This document shows, one piece after another, positions 1 to 7,809 of a DNA stretch of 7,809 bases. Positions within the stretch are counted from its first letter, which is position 1. Each line of letters opens with the position of its first letter. A program made the position numbers and the translations under genes. The DNA comes from Pseudomonadota bacterium. GTDB lineage: Bacteria > Pseudomonadota > Alphaproteobacteria > Rhizobiales > Beijerinckiaceae. The notes below the pieces were generated by a model. The model ran no database searches, was not told the DNA's origin, and was given only the letters and a program-made list of their open reading frames with translations. The stretch spans positions 1-7,809 of the forward strand of contig JAGWRL010000365.1 of the NCBI GenBank assembly GCA_028876585.1, given 5' to 3'.

Positions 1-982
<982 letters not shown>

Positions 983-1010
983 GACCGCTCCGGTCGTCAG
1001 CCCAAACGAG

Positions 1011-1035
1011 AAGGGGATGCGCGCTGCATCCCCTT
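1011..1035. repeat. Perfect 10-bp stem palindrome upstream of the acetyltransferase gene
   Basis: AAGGGGATGC at 1011-1020 and GCATCCCCTT at 1026-1035 are exact reverse complements separated by 5 nt. The element lies 28 bp upstream of the GNAT start codon. Read on the minus strand the stem is followed by CTCGTTTGG, too weak a T-tract for a confident intrinsic terminator. It could be a back-up terminator, a leader hairpin or a protein-binding operator. Confidence 0.7.
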
Positions 1036-1038
1036 AAC

Positions 1039-1081
1039 GTAGGCCGGGGCCTACCGGACGGTTTCGGGAAGTCTGGCTTCC
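1039..1081. repeat. Two further small inverted repeats in the rpmA-GNAT spacer
   Basis: GTAGGCC (1039-1045) pairs with GGCCTAC (1048-1054) across only 2 nt; as RNA this would open to a slightly shorter stem. GGAAG (1067-1071) pairs with CTTCC (1077-1081) across 5 nt. Overlapping these, GGACGGTTTCGG (1056-1067) is complementary, with one mismatch in 12, to CCGAGACCGTCC at 1103-1114, which lies in the 3' arm of the rpmA terminator. No -35/-10 promoter could be recognised in this spacer. Confidence 0.45.
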
Positions 1082-1096
1082 GTTGCTCTCTCGGCG

Positions 1097-1142
1097 AAAA
1101 ATCCGAGACCGTCCGCGGGGATAAGCGCCGCGGCGGGTCTCG
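1097..1142 (-). terminator. Intrinsic terminator of the rplU-rpmA operon
   Basis: The hairpin arms lie at 1128-1141 and 1105-1118. Twelve of 14 positions pair, as two 6-bp blocks flanking a 2-nt mismatch, with one more C-G pair outside (1104/1142). The loop is 9 nt. On the minus strand the stem is followed by GGA and then five T residues (1101-1097). It begins about 13 nt after the rpmA stop codon, the expected place for a rho-independent terminator. Confidence 0.8.
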
Positions 1143-1154
1143 TCGTTCCCGCCG

Positions 1155-1418
1155 CTATTCCGCCGCCTGGGGGGCGACGACCGATACATATTGCCGGGTG
1201 GATTTCTGCTCGAACAGCACCTGGCCCGGCGCGGTGGCGAACAACGTATGGTCGACGCCCATCCCGACATTGCGCCCGGCGTGATATTTCGTGCCGCGCT
1301 GGCGCACGATAATATTGCCCGAGATGACGTTCTCGCCGCCGAATTTCTTCACGCCGAGGCGGCGGCCGTCGGAATCGCGCCCGTTGCGCGACGAGCCGCC
1401 CGCTTTCTTGTGAGCCAT
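1155..1418 (-). CDS. rpmA: 50S ribosomal protein L27
   Basis: L27 is a component of the large ribosomal subunit whose flexible N-terminus reaches the peptidyl transferase centre. The 87-residue product is full length and starts [16 protein letters not shown], the mature-type N-terminus without the cleavable leader found in Firmicutes. Diagnostic blocks follow: [27 protein letters not shown] and [14 protein letters not shown]. The ATG at 1418 has GGAGA 7 nt upstream. It lies 83 bp after rplU, as usual, and is followed by an intrinsic terminator. Expression is presumably driven by the promoter upstream of rplU. Confidence 0.98.
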   Translation of the reverse strand: MAHKKAGGSSRNGRDSDGRRLGVKKFGGENVISGNIIVRQRGTKYHAGRNVGMGVDHTLFATAPGQVLFEQKSTRQYVSVVAPQAAE

Positions 1419-1441
1419 AATCCAGTCTCCAAAGGGTTCGA

Positions 1442-1462
1442 TCGCCGGAGAGTGTTCGGCGA
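1442..1462. repeat. Short hairpin between rplU and rpmA
   Basis: TCGCCG (1442-1447) and CGGCGA (1457-1462) are exact complements with a 9-nt loop, in the 83-bp spacer between the two ribosomal protein genes and just upstream of the rpmA ribosome binding site. No T-tract follows, so it is not a terminator. An mRNA processing or stability element is possible, but a stem this short may be chance in GC-rich DNA. Confidence 0.35.
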
Positions 1463-1501
1463 CAGGATAATCGAAAACGCCGTGCGAGGAAAGCTTGTCG
1501 C

Positions 1502-2194
1502 TTAACCCTCGGCGTGATCGGCGTGGCCGTGAGCCTTCGGCTTGGGCGGATTGCCGGCCATCAGATCCATCGCCTGGGCCTTCCAATGGTCGCGCTCGGC
1601 GCGGCCGTGGAAGCCGACCTCATGCTCGATGGCGGCGATGTCCTCGGCCGACATCGCGGCGACCTGCCAGAAATGGTACACGCCGACGCCGTGCAGCTTC
1701 TTGGCGATGCCGGGGCCGATGCCGTGGATCCATTCGAGATCGTCGGCCGTGCCGAACGCCTTTTCGAGCTTCTGGAACTTCGCGGTGTCGATGCCGGCCG
1801 CGCGCGCGGCCTTCTCGGCGGCCAGATGCTTGTCGCCTTCAGCCGACATCAGCGCCGCCGAAGCGGTCGAAGAGGACTTGCCGGCGCCCTGGATTTCGAG
1901 GATCTTGACGATCGTCAGGTCCTGTTTATGGCCGCGCTTGCGCTTGGAGTTCTTGCGGCGGCGCTTCTTGAACGCGTAGACCTTGGGGCCGCGCGCCTGC
2001 TCGACGATCTCGGCCGTGACCGAGGCGCCCTCGACCCGCGGCGCGCCGATATGATGCGCCTGCCCGTCGTAGAGCGCGAGCACTTCGCCGAAGGTGATCT
2101 TGGCGCCCGCCTCGCCTTGCAGCAGCATGACGGTGATTTCGTCGTTGGCGGCGACCTTATATTGCTTGCCGCCGGTCTTGATGACTGCGAACAT
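1502..2194 (-). CDS. rplU: 50S ribosomal protein L21 with C-terminal helix-hairpin-helix extension
   Basis: L21 binds 23S rRNA in the large ribosomal subunit. The product is 230 residues, about twice the usual length of roughly 103. Residues 1-103 are a complete L21: [20 protein letters not shown] at the start and the basic signature [20 protein letters not shown] near 72-91, closing with [11 protein letters not shown] variable alanine-rich linker (104-150) leads to a helix-hairpin-helix-like domain (about 153-208) with the hairpin [12 protein letters not shown] and the block [17 protein letters not shown]. The last 20 residues are proline/lysine- then histidine-rich ([10 protein letters not shown]). 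As I recall, extensions of this type occur on L21 in other alphaproteobacteria, so this is not a fusion error. The ATG at 2194 was chosen because MFAVIK is the conserved L21 start; purine-rich AGAGAG precedes it. An in-frame ATG nine bases upstream is less likely. Confidence 0.95.
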   Translation of the reverse strand: MFAVIKTGGKQYKVAANDEITVMLLQGEAGAKITFGEVLALYDGQAHHIGAPRVEGASVTAEIVEQARGPKVYAFKKRRRKNSKRKRGHKQDLTIVKILEIQGAGKSSSTASAALMSAEGDKHLAAEKAARAAGIDTAKFQKLEKAFGTADDLEWIHGIGPGIAKKLHGVGVYHFWQVAAMSAEDIAAIEHEVGFHGRAERDHWKAQAMDLMAGNPPKPKAHGHADHAEG

Positions 2195-2331
2195 CTCTCT
2201 CATCCCGTGTTCAGCCCTGGCTCTACGCGGGAGCCCCACGCGGCCAGCTTCTTGTGCAGCTTATGCCCGGTTTCGCCGCGCGCGAGCGCGCAAAACAAAC
2301 CCTGCGCGGCGGAGGCCACGCAGGTCAAGCG
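2195..2331 (-). promoter_or_regulatory. rplU 5' leader with several hairpins
   Basis: If transcription starts about 7 bases after the -10 element, the mRNA has a leader of about 135 nt before the rplU ATG. It can form three stems: CCTGCG/CGCAGG (2319-2324 with 2301-2306), followed directly by GTTTGTTTT; GCGCGC/GCGCGC (2278-2283 with 2286-2291); and GGCTC/GAGCC (2219-2223 with 2231-2235). The first resembles a weak intrinsic terminator, so an attenuator is possible. I do not recognise a known ribosomal-protein leader family here. Confidence 0.4.
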
Positions 2332-2364
2332 GGCGGACGCATAGTGCGGGCGGGCAGGGTTTGT
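2295..2364 (-). terminator. 11-bp inverted repeat, possible mmcB terminator overlapping the rplU promoter
   Basis: ACAAACCCTGC (2295-2305) and GCAGGGTTTGT (2354-2364) are perfect reverse complements separated by 48 nt. In RNA reading through from mmcB the second arm ends GGGTTTGT and is followed by TTTG, which is terminator-like. The loop is long for a classical intrinsic terminator. The upstream arm overlaps the -35 hexamer of the rplU promoter, so RNA that starts at that promoter lacks it and can only form the shorter CCTGCG/CGCAGG stem. Confidence 0.4.
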
Positions 2365-2367
2365 CAA
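2338..2367 (-). promoter_or_regulatory. Housekeeping sigma-factor promoter for rplU-rpmA
   Basis: On the minus strand a perfect TTGACA (2367-2362) is followed by CTATGC (2344-2339) with a 17-nt spacer, or TATGCG (2343-2338) with 18 nt. This matches the TTGAC-N17-CTATNN consensus of alphaproteobacterial housekeeping promoters. It lies just past the mmcB stop codon and about 145-170 bp upstream of the rplU ATG. It is the only convincing promoter I see in the window. Confidence 0.8.
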
Positions 2368-2383
2368 TGGCCCTGCGGCGGCG

Positions 2384-2839
2384 TCAGTCGCCCGTCTCGG
2401 GATCGACCAGCCGGTGCAGGCGGTCGGCGGCGGCGCTGGCGAAGCGCAGCAGCATCGCCCGCCGCGTCGCCGGCGCCAGCGCGCGGGCCGGCGCCTCGCG
2501 CAAAATCGCCGCGCCGAACCGGTCCGCCAGGATCAGCCCAGCCTCCTGCGGCATGATCTCCGCCGGAATGGCGTCGGAAATGGCGAAATAGAGCCGGTCG
2601 CAATGGGAAGCGTAGTCGCGCCATTTCCGGTCGGCGCGAAAATCGGCGACGCAAGATTTGATCTCGACGATCAGGATCGAGCCGTCGGCGCCGAGCGCGA
2701 CGACGTCGGCGCGCCGCCCGTCGCCCAAAACCAGTTCCGTCACGCTCGAATAGCCCAGCGCGCGCAGCATCCGCCGCGCGCCGCGCGCGATGGCGAGCGC
2801 GGGCTCCGACTGGCGGCCGTCGATCAGCGCCGGCGTCAC
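2384..2839 (-). CDS. mmcB: MmcB-family DNA repair protein (PD-(D/E)XK-like nuclease fold)
   Basis: This 151-residue protein resembles the alphaproteobacterial MmcB family. In Caulobacter that family is linked to mitomycin C resistance and SOS control. The core GRRADVVALG followed by ILIVEIKS (D45, E59, K61) matches the acidic and E-x-K residues of PD-(D/E)XK nucleases. The block RKWRDYASHCDRLYFAIS and the IPAEIMPQEAGLILAD segment are also family-typical. The start is GTG at 2839, overlapping the TGA of the oxidoreductase gene (GTGA), with a GAGG 7 nt upstream that fixes this start well. The ATG at 2846 is out of frame. No LexA-type GTTC-N7-GTTC box was seen near the gene, so here it is probably read from the transport operon. 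The family call is confident; the enzymatic activity is inferred. Confidence 0.88.
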   Translation of the reverse strand: MTPALIDGRQSEPALAIARGARRMLRALGYSSVTELVLGDGRRADVVALGADGSILIVEIKSCVADFRADRKWRDYASHCDRLYFAISDAIPAEIMPQEAGLILADRFGAAILREAPARALAPATRRAMLLRFASAAADRLHRLVDPETGD

Positions 2840-4433
2840 CCCGCATCCTCGATCAGCATCGCCGCGCCCTTTTCCGCGATCATCAGCGTGGGGGAATTGG
2901 TGTTGCCCGAGGTGATGCGCGGCATGGTCGAGGCGTCGGCGATCCGCAACCCCGCCAGGCCCCGCACCCGCAACCGGCCGTCGACGACCGCCGCGGCGTC
3001 CTCCGCCCGCCCCATCCGGCAGGTGCCGACGGGGTGGAAAATCGTCGTGCCGATGTCGCCGGCGGCCGCGATCAGTTCCGCCTCGCTCGCTTTGTCCGCC
3101 CCCGGCAGGTGCTCGCTCGGCGAAAAGCGCGCCAGCGCCGGCGCGGCGGCGATGCGGCGCGCGAGCCGGATCGAATCGACGGCGACGCGCCGATCCTCCT
3201 CCTCGCTGAGATAGTTCGGCTGGATGACCGGCGCCGCCAGCGGGTCGGCGCTGGCGGCGTGGATCGAGCCGCGGCTGGCCGGGCGCAGGTTGCACACGCT
3301 GAGCGTGATGGCGGGGAAATCGTGCAGGGGATCGCCGAATTTCGGCAGCGACAGCGGCTGCACGTGGAACTCGACGTTCGCCGTCTCGTAATCGGGCGAG
3401 GATCTGGCGAAAATGCCGAGTTGCGAGGGCGCCATGGTCAGCGGCCCGCGCCGGTTGAACGCATAGTCGAGGCCCATCAGCGCGCGCTTGAACAGCGACT
3501 GAAACTCGACGTTGAGCGTCTTGGCGCCTTCGATGCGAAAGATGGTGCGAAGTTGCAAATGATCCTGCAGGTTTTCGCCGACGCCCGGCAGCGCGTGCAG
3601 CGTTGGCACGCCGATCCTGCCCAACGCCTCCGGCCGGCCGACGCCCGAAATCTCCAGGAGTTGCGGCGTGCCGACCGCGCCGGCCGTCAGCACGGTTTCG
3701 CGCGCGCGCGCCGAGACCACGCGGCCCTGCGCCTCGTATTCGACGCCGATCGCGCGCGCGCCGTCAAACACAATCCGCCGCGCGTGCGCGCCGGTGACGA
3801 GCCGCAGGTTGGGCCGCTTCAGCGCCGGTTTGAGAAAGGCTTTCGCCGCGCTGACGCGCAAGCCCTTGCGCTGGTTGACCTCGAAATAGTCGGAGCCCTC
3901 GTTGTCGCCCCGGTTGAAGTCGGCAATCTTCGGGATGCCGACCTCGGCCGCCGCATCGCGCACGGCGTCGAGAATGTCCCAGGCGATGCGCGGGCGCTCG
4001 ACCCGCCATTCGCCGCCGGCGCCGTGCAGCGGCTTCGCGCCGGCCCAATGGTCCTCATGGCGCAGAAAATAGGGCAGCACATCGTCCCAGCCCCAACCCT
4101 CCAGCCCCAACTGGCGCCAGCCGTCGTAATCGCGCGCCTGCCCGCGCATGTAGATCATGCCGTTGATCGCCGAGCAGCCGCCGATCACGCGGCCGCGGGG
4201 ATAGGCGATGTCGCGGCCGTTGAGGCCGGGCTCGGGCGCGGTGCGGAAACGCCAGTCCGAGCGCTTATCGCCGATGGCGTAGAGATAGCCGACGGGAATG
4301 TGCAGCCAGATCCAATTGTCGCGCCCGCCCGCCTCCAGCAACAGCACCTTGTTGCTGGGATTGGCGCTGAGGCGGTTGGCCATCAGGCAACCCGCCGAAC
4401 CCGCGCCGACGACGATGTAATCGTAGCTGTCCA

Positions 4434-4434
<1 letters not shown>
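2836..4434 (-). CDS. GMC-family FAD-dependent oxidoreductase (choline/alcohol dehydrogenase-like)
   Basis: GMC enzymes oxidise alcohols or choline with bound FAD. The 532-residue product is full length. It opens with the FAD dinucleotide motif IVVGAGSAG (GAGSAG at about 10-15). GMC signature 1 is PRGRVIGGCSAINGMIYMRG (79-98), and signature 2 is GAVGTPQLLEISGVG (252-266). Near the C-terminus are FHPVGTCRMG (catalytic-type His467) and RITSGNTNSPTLMIAEKG (partner Asn511), so the active site looks intact. No signal peptide is seen, so it should be cytoplasmic or membrane-associated. Two consecutive ATG codons (4437, 4434) flank the dppF stop. A GAGG lies 1 nt before the first and 4 nt before the second, so I chose the second. 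The gene is coupled to a peptide-type importer and may act on its substrate, but this is inference. It would often be annotated choline dehydrogenase; nothing here proves choline. Confidence 0.93.
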
Positions 4435-5392
<958 letters not shown>

Positions 5393-5396
<4 letters not shown>

Positions 5397-6367
5397 GCCG
5401 CGTCGCTCGCGTTGGTCAGCGGCGCCAGGCAGCGCGCGCGGCCGAGCGCTTCCGAGGCTGGCGGCGGCGGGGCGGCGCGGCAGGCGGCGAAGGCGAATTC
5501 GCAGCGCGGGGCGAACAGGCAGCCGCGTGGCCGGTCGAACTGGCCCGGCACGACGCCGGGAATCGCCGGCAGCCGCCGCTGCGTCGCCCGCTCGGGCAGC
5601 GCGGCCAGCAATGCGGCGGTGTAGGGGTGATGCGGATCGCGGAACAAGGTCCGCGTATTATTGGTCTCCACCTGCTGGCCGGCGTATTGCACGATCACGC
5701 GGTCCGCCGTCTCGGCCACCACGCCCATGTCGTGGGTGATGAGCACCAGCGCCATGCCGTTGCGCTGCCGGAGGTCGAGCAGCAGGTCGAGGATCTGCGC
5801 CTGCATGGTGACGTCGAGCGCCGTGGTCGGCTCGTCGGCGATCAGCAGTTTGGGCTTGCAGGCGAGCGCCATCGCGATCATCACGCGCTGGCTCATGCCG
5901 CCCGAGAGCTGGTGCGGGAAGGCGTGAACGCGGCGCTCGGGATCGGGAATGCCAACTTCGCGCAGCAGCGCGATCACCCGTTGCCTGCGCGCCGAACGCG
6001 ACAGGCCGAGATGCGATTTGAGCGCCTCGCCGATCTGGAAGCCGACGGTGAAGCAGGGGTTGAGCGACGACATCGGCTCCTGAAAGATCATCGCCATATC
6101 GCGCCCGGCGATGTCGCGCCGCGCTTTCGCGCTCATGGTCAGCAGATCGTGGCCGTCGAAGCGCATGAGATCGGCGCTCACCCTGGCCGTCGTCGGCAAC
6201 AGGCCCATCACCGCCAGCATCGCCACTGATTTGCCCGAGCCCGATTCGCCGACGATGGCGAGCGATTCGTCGCGCTCGACGCTCACATCGACGCCGTCGA
6301 CGGCGGTGAACGCGCCGTGGCGGGTGGGGAAGCGCACGCACAGATTGCGGATTTCAAGCAGCGGCAT
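5393..6367 (-). CDS. dppD: Dipeptide/oligopeptide ABC transporter ATP-binding protein, DppD/OppD type
   Basis: This is the second ATPase of the importer, 324 residues. Motifs: Walker A GESGSGKS (40-47), Q-loop Gln96 in [13 protein letters not shown] signature [15 protein letters not shown] (154-168), Walker B LLIADEP (174-180) and switch His212 in THD. The SGGM signature and EPMSSLNP are the DppD/OppD forms and separate it from its partner. The C-terminal region holds [13 protein letters not shown] and cysteines 283, 289, 296 and 313, spaced exactly as in the partner ATPase. Two consecutive ATGs (6370, 6367) straddle the dppC stop. A strong GGAGG lies 2 nt before the first and 5 nt before the second, so I prefer the second (TGATG junction). 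The open frame continues upstream to 7045, but that stretch lies inside dppC and is not part of the gene. Confidence 0.93.
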
Positions 6368-7269
6368 CATCCCCTCCGCATCTTCGGGTCGAGCGCGTCG
6401 CGCAAGCCGTCGCCGGTGAGATTGATGGCGACCACCGTGACGAGGATGGCGAGGCCGGGCAGCGTGACGATCCAGGGATCGGAGCGGATGAATTCGCGCG
6501 CATCCGCCAGCATGGCGCCCCATTCCGGCGTCGGGGGCTGCGCGCCCAGGCCCAGAAAGCCGAGGCCCGCCGCTTCGAGGATCGCGTCGGAAACGCCGAG
6601 CGCGGCCTGCACGATCAGCGGCGCGAGGCAGTTGGGCAGCACGGTCGTCAGCGCGAGGCGCAGCGGCCTGACCCCGGCTACGCGCGCTGCCGTCACATAA
6701 TCGCGTGTCAATTCGCCGAGCGCTGCGGCGCGCGCGACGCGCACGTAGCGCGGCAGGCCGACCAAGGTGACGGCGACGATGGTGTTGGTGAGGCTCGGCC
6801 CGAGAATGGCGACGATGACGACCGCGAGCACCAGGCTCGGCGTCGCCATGATGACGTCCATCAACCTTGTGACCACGACATCGACCAGCGAACCCGCCAT
6901 CGCCGCGAGCAATCCCAGCGCGACGCCGATGAGAAAGGCGAACGCCATCACCGAAACGCCGATGAACAGCGAGATGCGCGCGCCGTAGATCAGGCGCGAC
7001 AGCGTGTCGCGCCCGTCGCCGTCCGTGCCCAGCGGAAACGCCCATGTCCCACCGGCCCAGACGGGCCTGGCGCGCACGAATGCACGGAATTGTTCGCTGG
7101 GGGCGTGCGGCGCGATCACGTCGGCGAACAGCGCCGCCAGCACGATCAAGGCGAGGACGCCAAGCCCGATCGTCGCGCCGCGATTCTCGCGAAAGGCGGC
7201 CGCGAACGCCGCGAGCGGCGCAGGCGGCGCTGGAACAGGTTCGTCAACCAGCGCGACGTCAGCGGGCAT
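6367..7269 (-). CDS. dppC: Dipeptide/oligopeptide ABC transporter permease, DppC type
   Basis: This inner-membrane permease subunit has 300 residues. A proline/alanine-rich cytoplasmic N-terminus (1-20) is followed by a first membrane helix at about 33-53. A periplasmic loop with the DppC-typical FPLGTDGDGRDTLSRLIYGARIS (residues 78-100) comes next, then five further hydrophobic segments at about 101-124, 140-157, 160-178, 214-235 and 266-285. The coupling (EAA-type) loop is RDYVTAARVAGVRPLRLALT (189-208). The protein ends in the usual LTGDGLRDALDPKMRR. The ATG at 7269 lies inside the end of dppB (11-bp overlap), with only a weak GAG upstream, consistent with coupled translation. It would form a heterodimer channel with the DppB subunit. 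Confidence 0.94.
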   Translation of the reverse strand: MPADVALVDEPVPAPPAPLAAFAAAFRENRGATIGLGVLALIVLAALFADVIAPHAPSEQFRAFVRARPVWAGGTWAFPLGTDGDGRDTLSRLIYGARISLFIGVSVMAFAFLIGVALGLLAAMAGSLVDVVVTRLMDVIMATPSLVLAVVIVAILGPSLTNTIVAVTLVGLPRYVRVARAAALGELTRDYVTAARVAGVRPLRLALTTVLPNCLAPLIVQAALGVSDAILEAAGLGFLGLGAQPPTPEWGAMLADAREFIRSDPWIVTLPGLAILVTVVAINLTGDGLRDALDPKMRRG

Positions 7270-7809
7270 GACGGATTCTCGGGTTGATGAGGCCGTAGAG
7301 CAGATCGACCGCGAGATTGACCAGAATGACGACGGTGGAAACCAGCAGCACGCCGCCCTGCAAAGCCGGATAGTCGCGGCGGAAGATCGACTGGATCAAC
7401 CACGAGCCGACGCCGGGCCAGGAGAAGATGTTCTCCGTCAGCACCGCGCCCGCCAACAGGCCCGAGATCGACAGGCCGATCACGGTGACGACCGGCAGCA
7501 GCGCATTGCGCAGCGCATGCACGCCTACGACCCGGAACGGCGACAGACCCTTCGCCCGCGCCGTGCGCACATAATCCTCAGCCAACACTTCCAGCATCGA
7601 GGAACGCGTCATCCGCGCGATCACGCCAAGCGGCACGGTGCCGAGCACGATCGCCGGCAGGATCAGATGCCGCACCGCATCCCACACCGCGCCGGGCTGA
7701 TCCGACAGCGCCGCGTCGATCAGCATGAAGCCGGTCGGCTGGTCGAAGCTGTAGTTGATGAGGTCGATCCGGCCGGAGACCGGCGTGAGCCCGAGCGTCA
7801 CCGAGAAGA
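7259..7809 (-). CDS. dppB: Dipeptide/oligopeptide ABC transporter permease, DppB type (start beyond window)
   Basis: This is the C-terminal 182 residues of the partner permease; full-length members have somewhat over 300, so roughly the first 40 percent is missing. The frame is open to the window edge. The GTG at 7801 is an internal valine (preceded by FS), not the start. Visible features are three or four hydrophobic helices and the coupling loop EDYVRTARAKGLSPFRVVG. The family block LTENIFSWPGVGSWLIQSIF follows, and the end is DLLYGLINPRIRH. The stop overlaps the dppC start region by 11 bp. A substrate-binding protein gene (dppA type) would be expected further upstream, outside the window. 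Confidence 0.93.
   Translation of the reverse strand, partial: FSVTLGLTPVSGRIDLINYSFDQPTGFMLIDAALSDQPGAVWDAVRHLILPAIVLGTVPLGVIARMTRSSMLEVLAEDYVRTARAKGLSPFRVVGVHALRNALLPVVTVIGLSISGLLAGAVLTENIFSWPGVGSWLIQSIFRRDYPALQGGVLLVSTVVILVNLAVDLLYGLINPRIRHAR

Noticed and set aside
1011..1142. Inverted repeats considered as ends of a mobile element
   Set aside because: There is no transposase gene, no target-site duplication and no paired terminal repeats flanking a unit. Neighbouring genes are intact and in conserved order.
1437..1458. Two GTTC tetramers resembling a LexA half-site pair
   Set aside because: They are 14 nt apart rather than the 7 nt of the alphaproteobacterial SOS box, and they lie between ribosomal protein genes.
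1514..2344. 276-codon open frame on the plus strand opposite rplU
   Set aside because: It is fully antisense to L21 and its leader, with composition explained by complementing the rplU codons. No recognisable motif was found.
2364..2846. 160-codon minus-strand frame starting with ATG at 2846, overlapping mmcB
   Set aside because: It is a shifted frame of mmcB with an arginine/alanine-rich translation. The GTG at 2839 has a well-spaced GAGG and gives the family protein.
6371..7045. Upstream extension of the dppD reading frame, giving an apparent 550-residue protein
   Set aside because: The extra 225 or so residues are out-of-frame dppC sequence. The ATPase family begins at MPLLEIRNL, where a GGAGG ribosome binding site is present.

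Overview
The window is a high-GC segment with every recognisable gene on the minus strand, so transcription runs from position 7809 down to 1. Several features point to an alphaproteobacterium, most likely Hyphomicrobiales (Rhizobiales)-like. These are the GC-rich codon use, the order rplU-rpmA-acetyltransferase-obgE, an L21 protein with a long C-terminal helix-hairpin-helix extension, an MmcB-family DNA repair protein, and a promoter of the alphaproteobacterial TTGACA/CTATGC type.

Region 1 (7809 to 2384) is a tightly packed operon. It encodes the two permeases (dppB, cut by the window edge, and dppC) and two ATPases (dppD, dppF) of a dipeptide/oligopeptide-type ABC importer. These are followed without a gap by an FAD-dependent GMC-family oxidoreductase and an MmcB-type nuclease-fold DNA repair protein. 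All five junctions are overlaps: 11 bp once, and 1 to 4 bp at the rest. The substrate-binding protein is not in the window and would be expected upstream of dppB.

Region 2 (2383 to 1097) is the ribosomal rplU-rpmA unit. It has a clear promoter at 2338-2367, a roughly 135-nt leader rich in inverted repeats, L21 with the extension, L27, and a good intrinsic terminator at 1097-1142.

Region 3 (1096 to 1) holds an inverted-repeat-rich spacer with a perfect 10-bp palindromic stem, then a GNAT acetyltransferase. Its stop codon overlaps the start of obgE, which runs off the window end.

The gene content is mostly ordinary housekeeping and transport. I see no mobile element, CRISPR array, tRNA or rRNA, and nothing that I would call a new system. 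The observations worth checking are the oxidoreductase and DNA-repair gene tied into the peptide-transport operon, the L21 extension, the overlapping alternative hairpins around the rplU promoter, matching four-cysteine motifs in both ATPases, and the palindrome cluster before the acetyltransferase gene.
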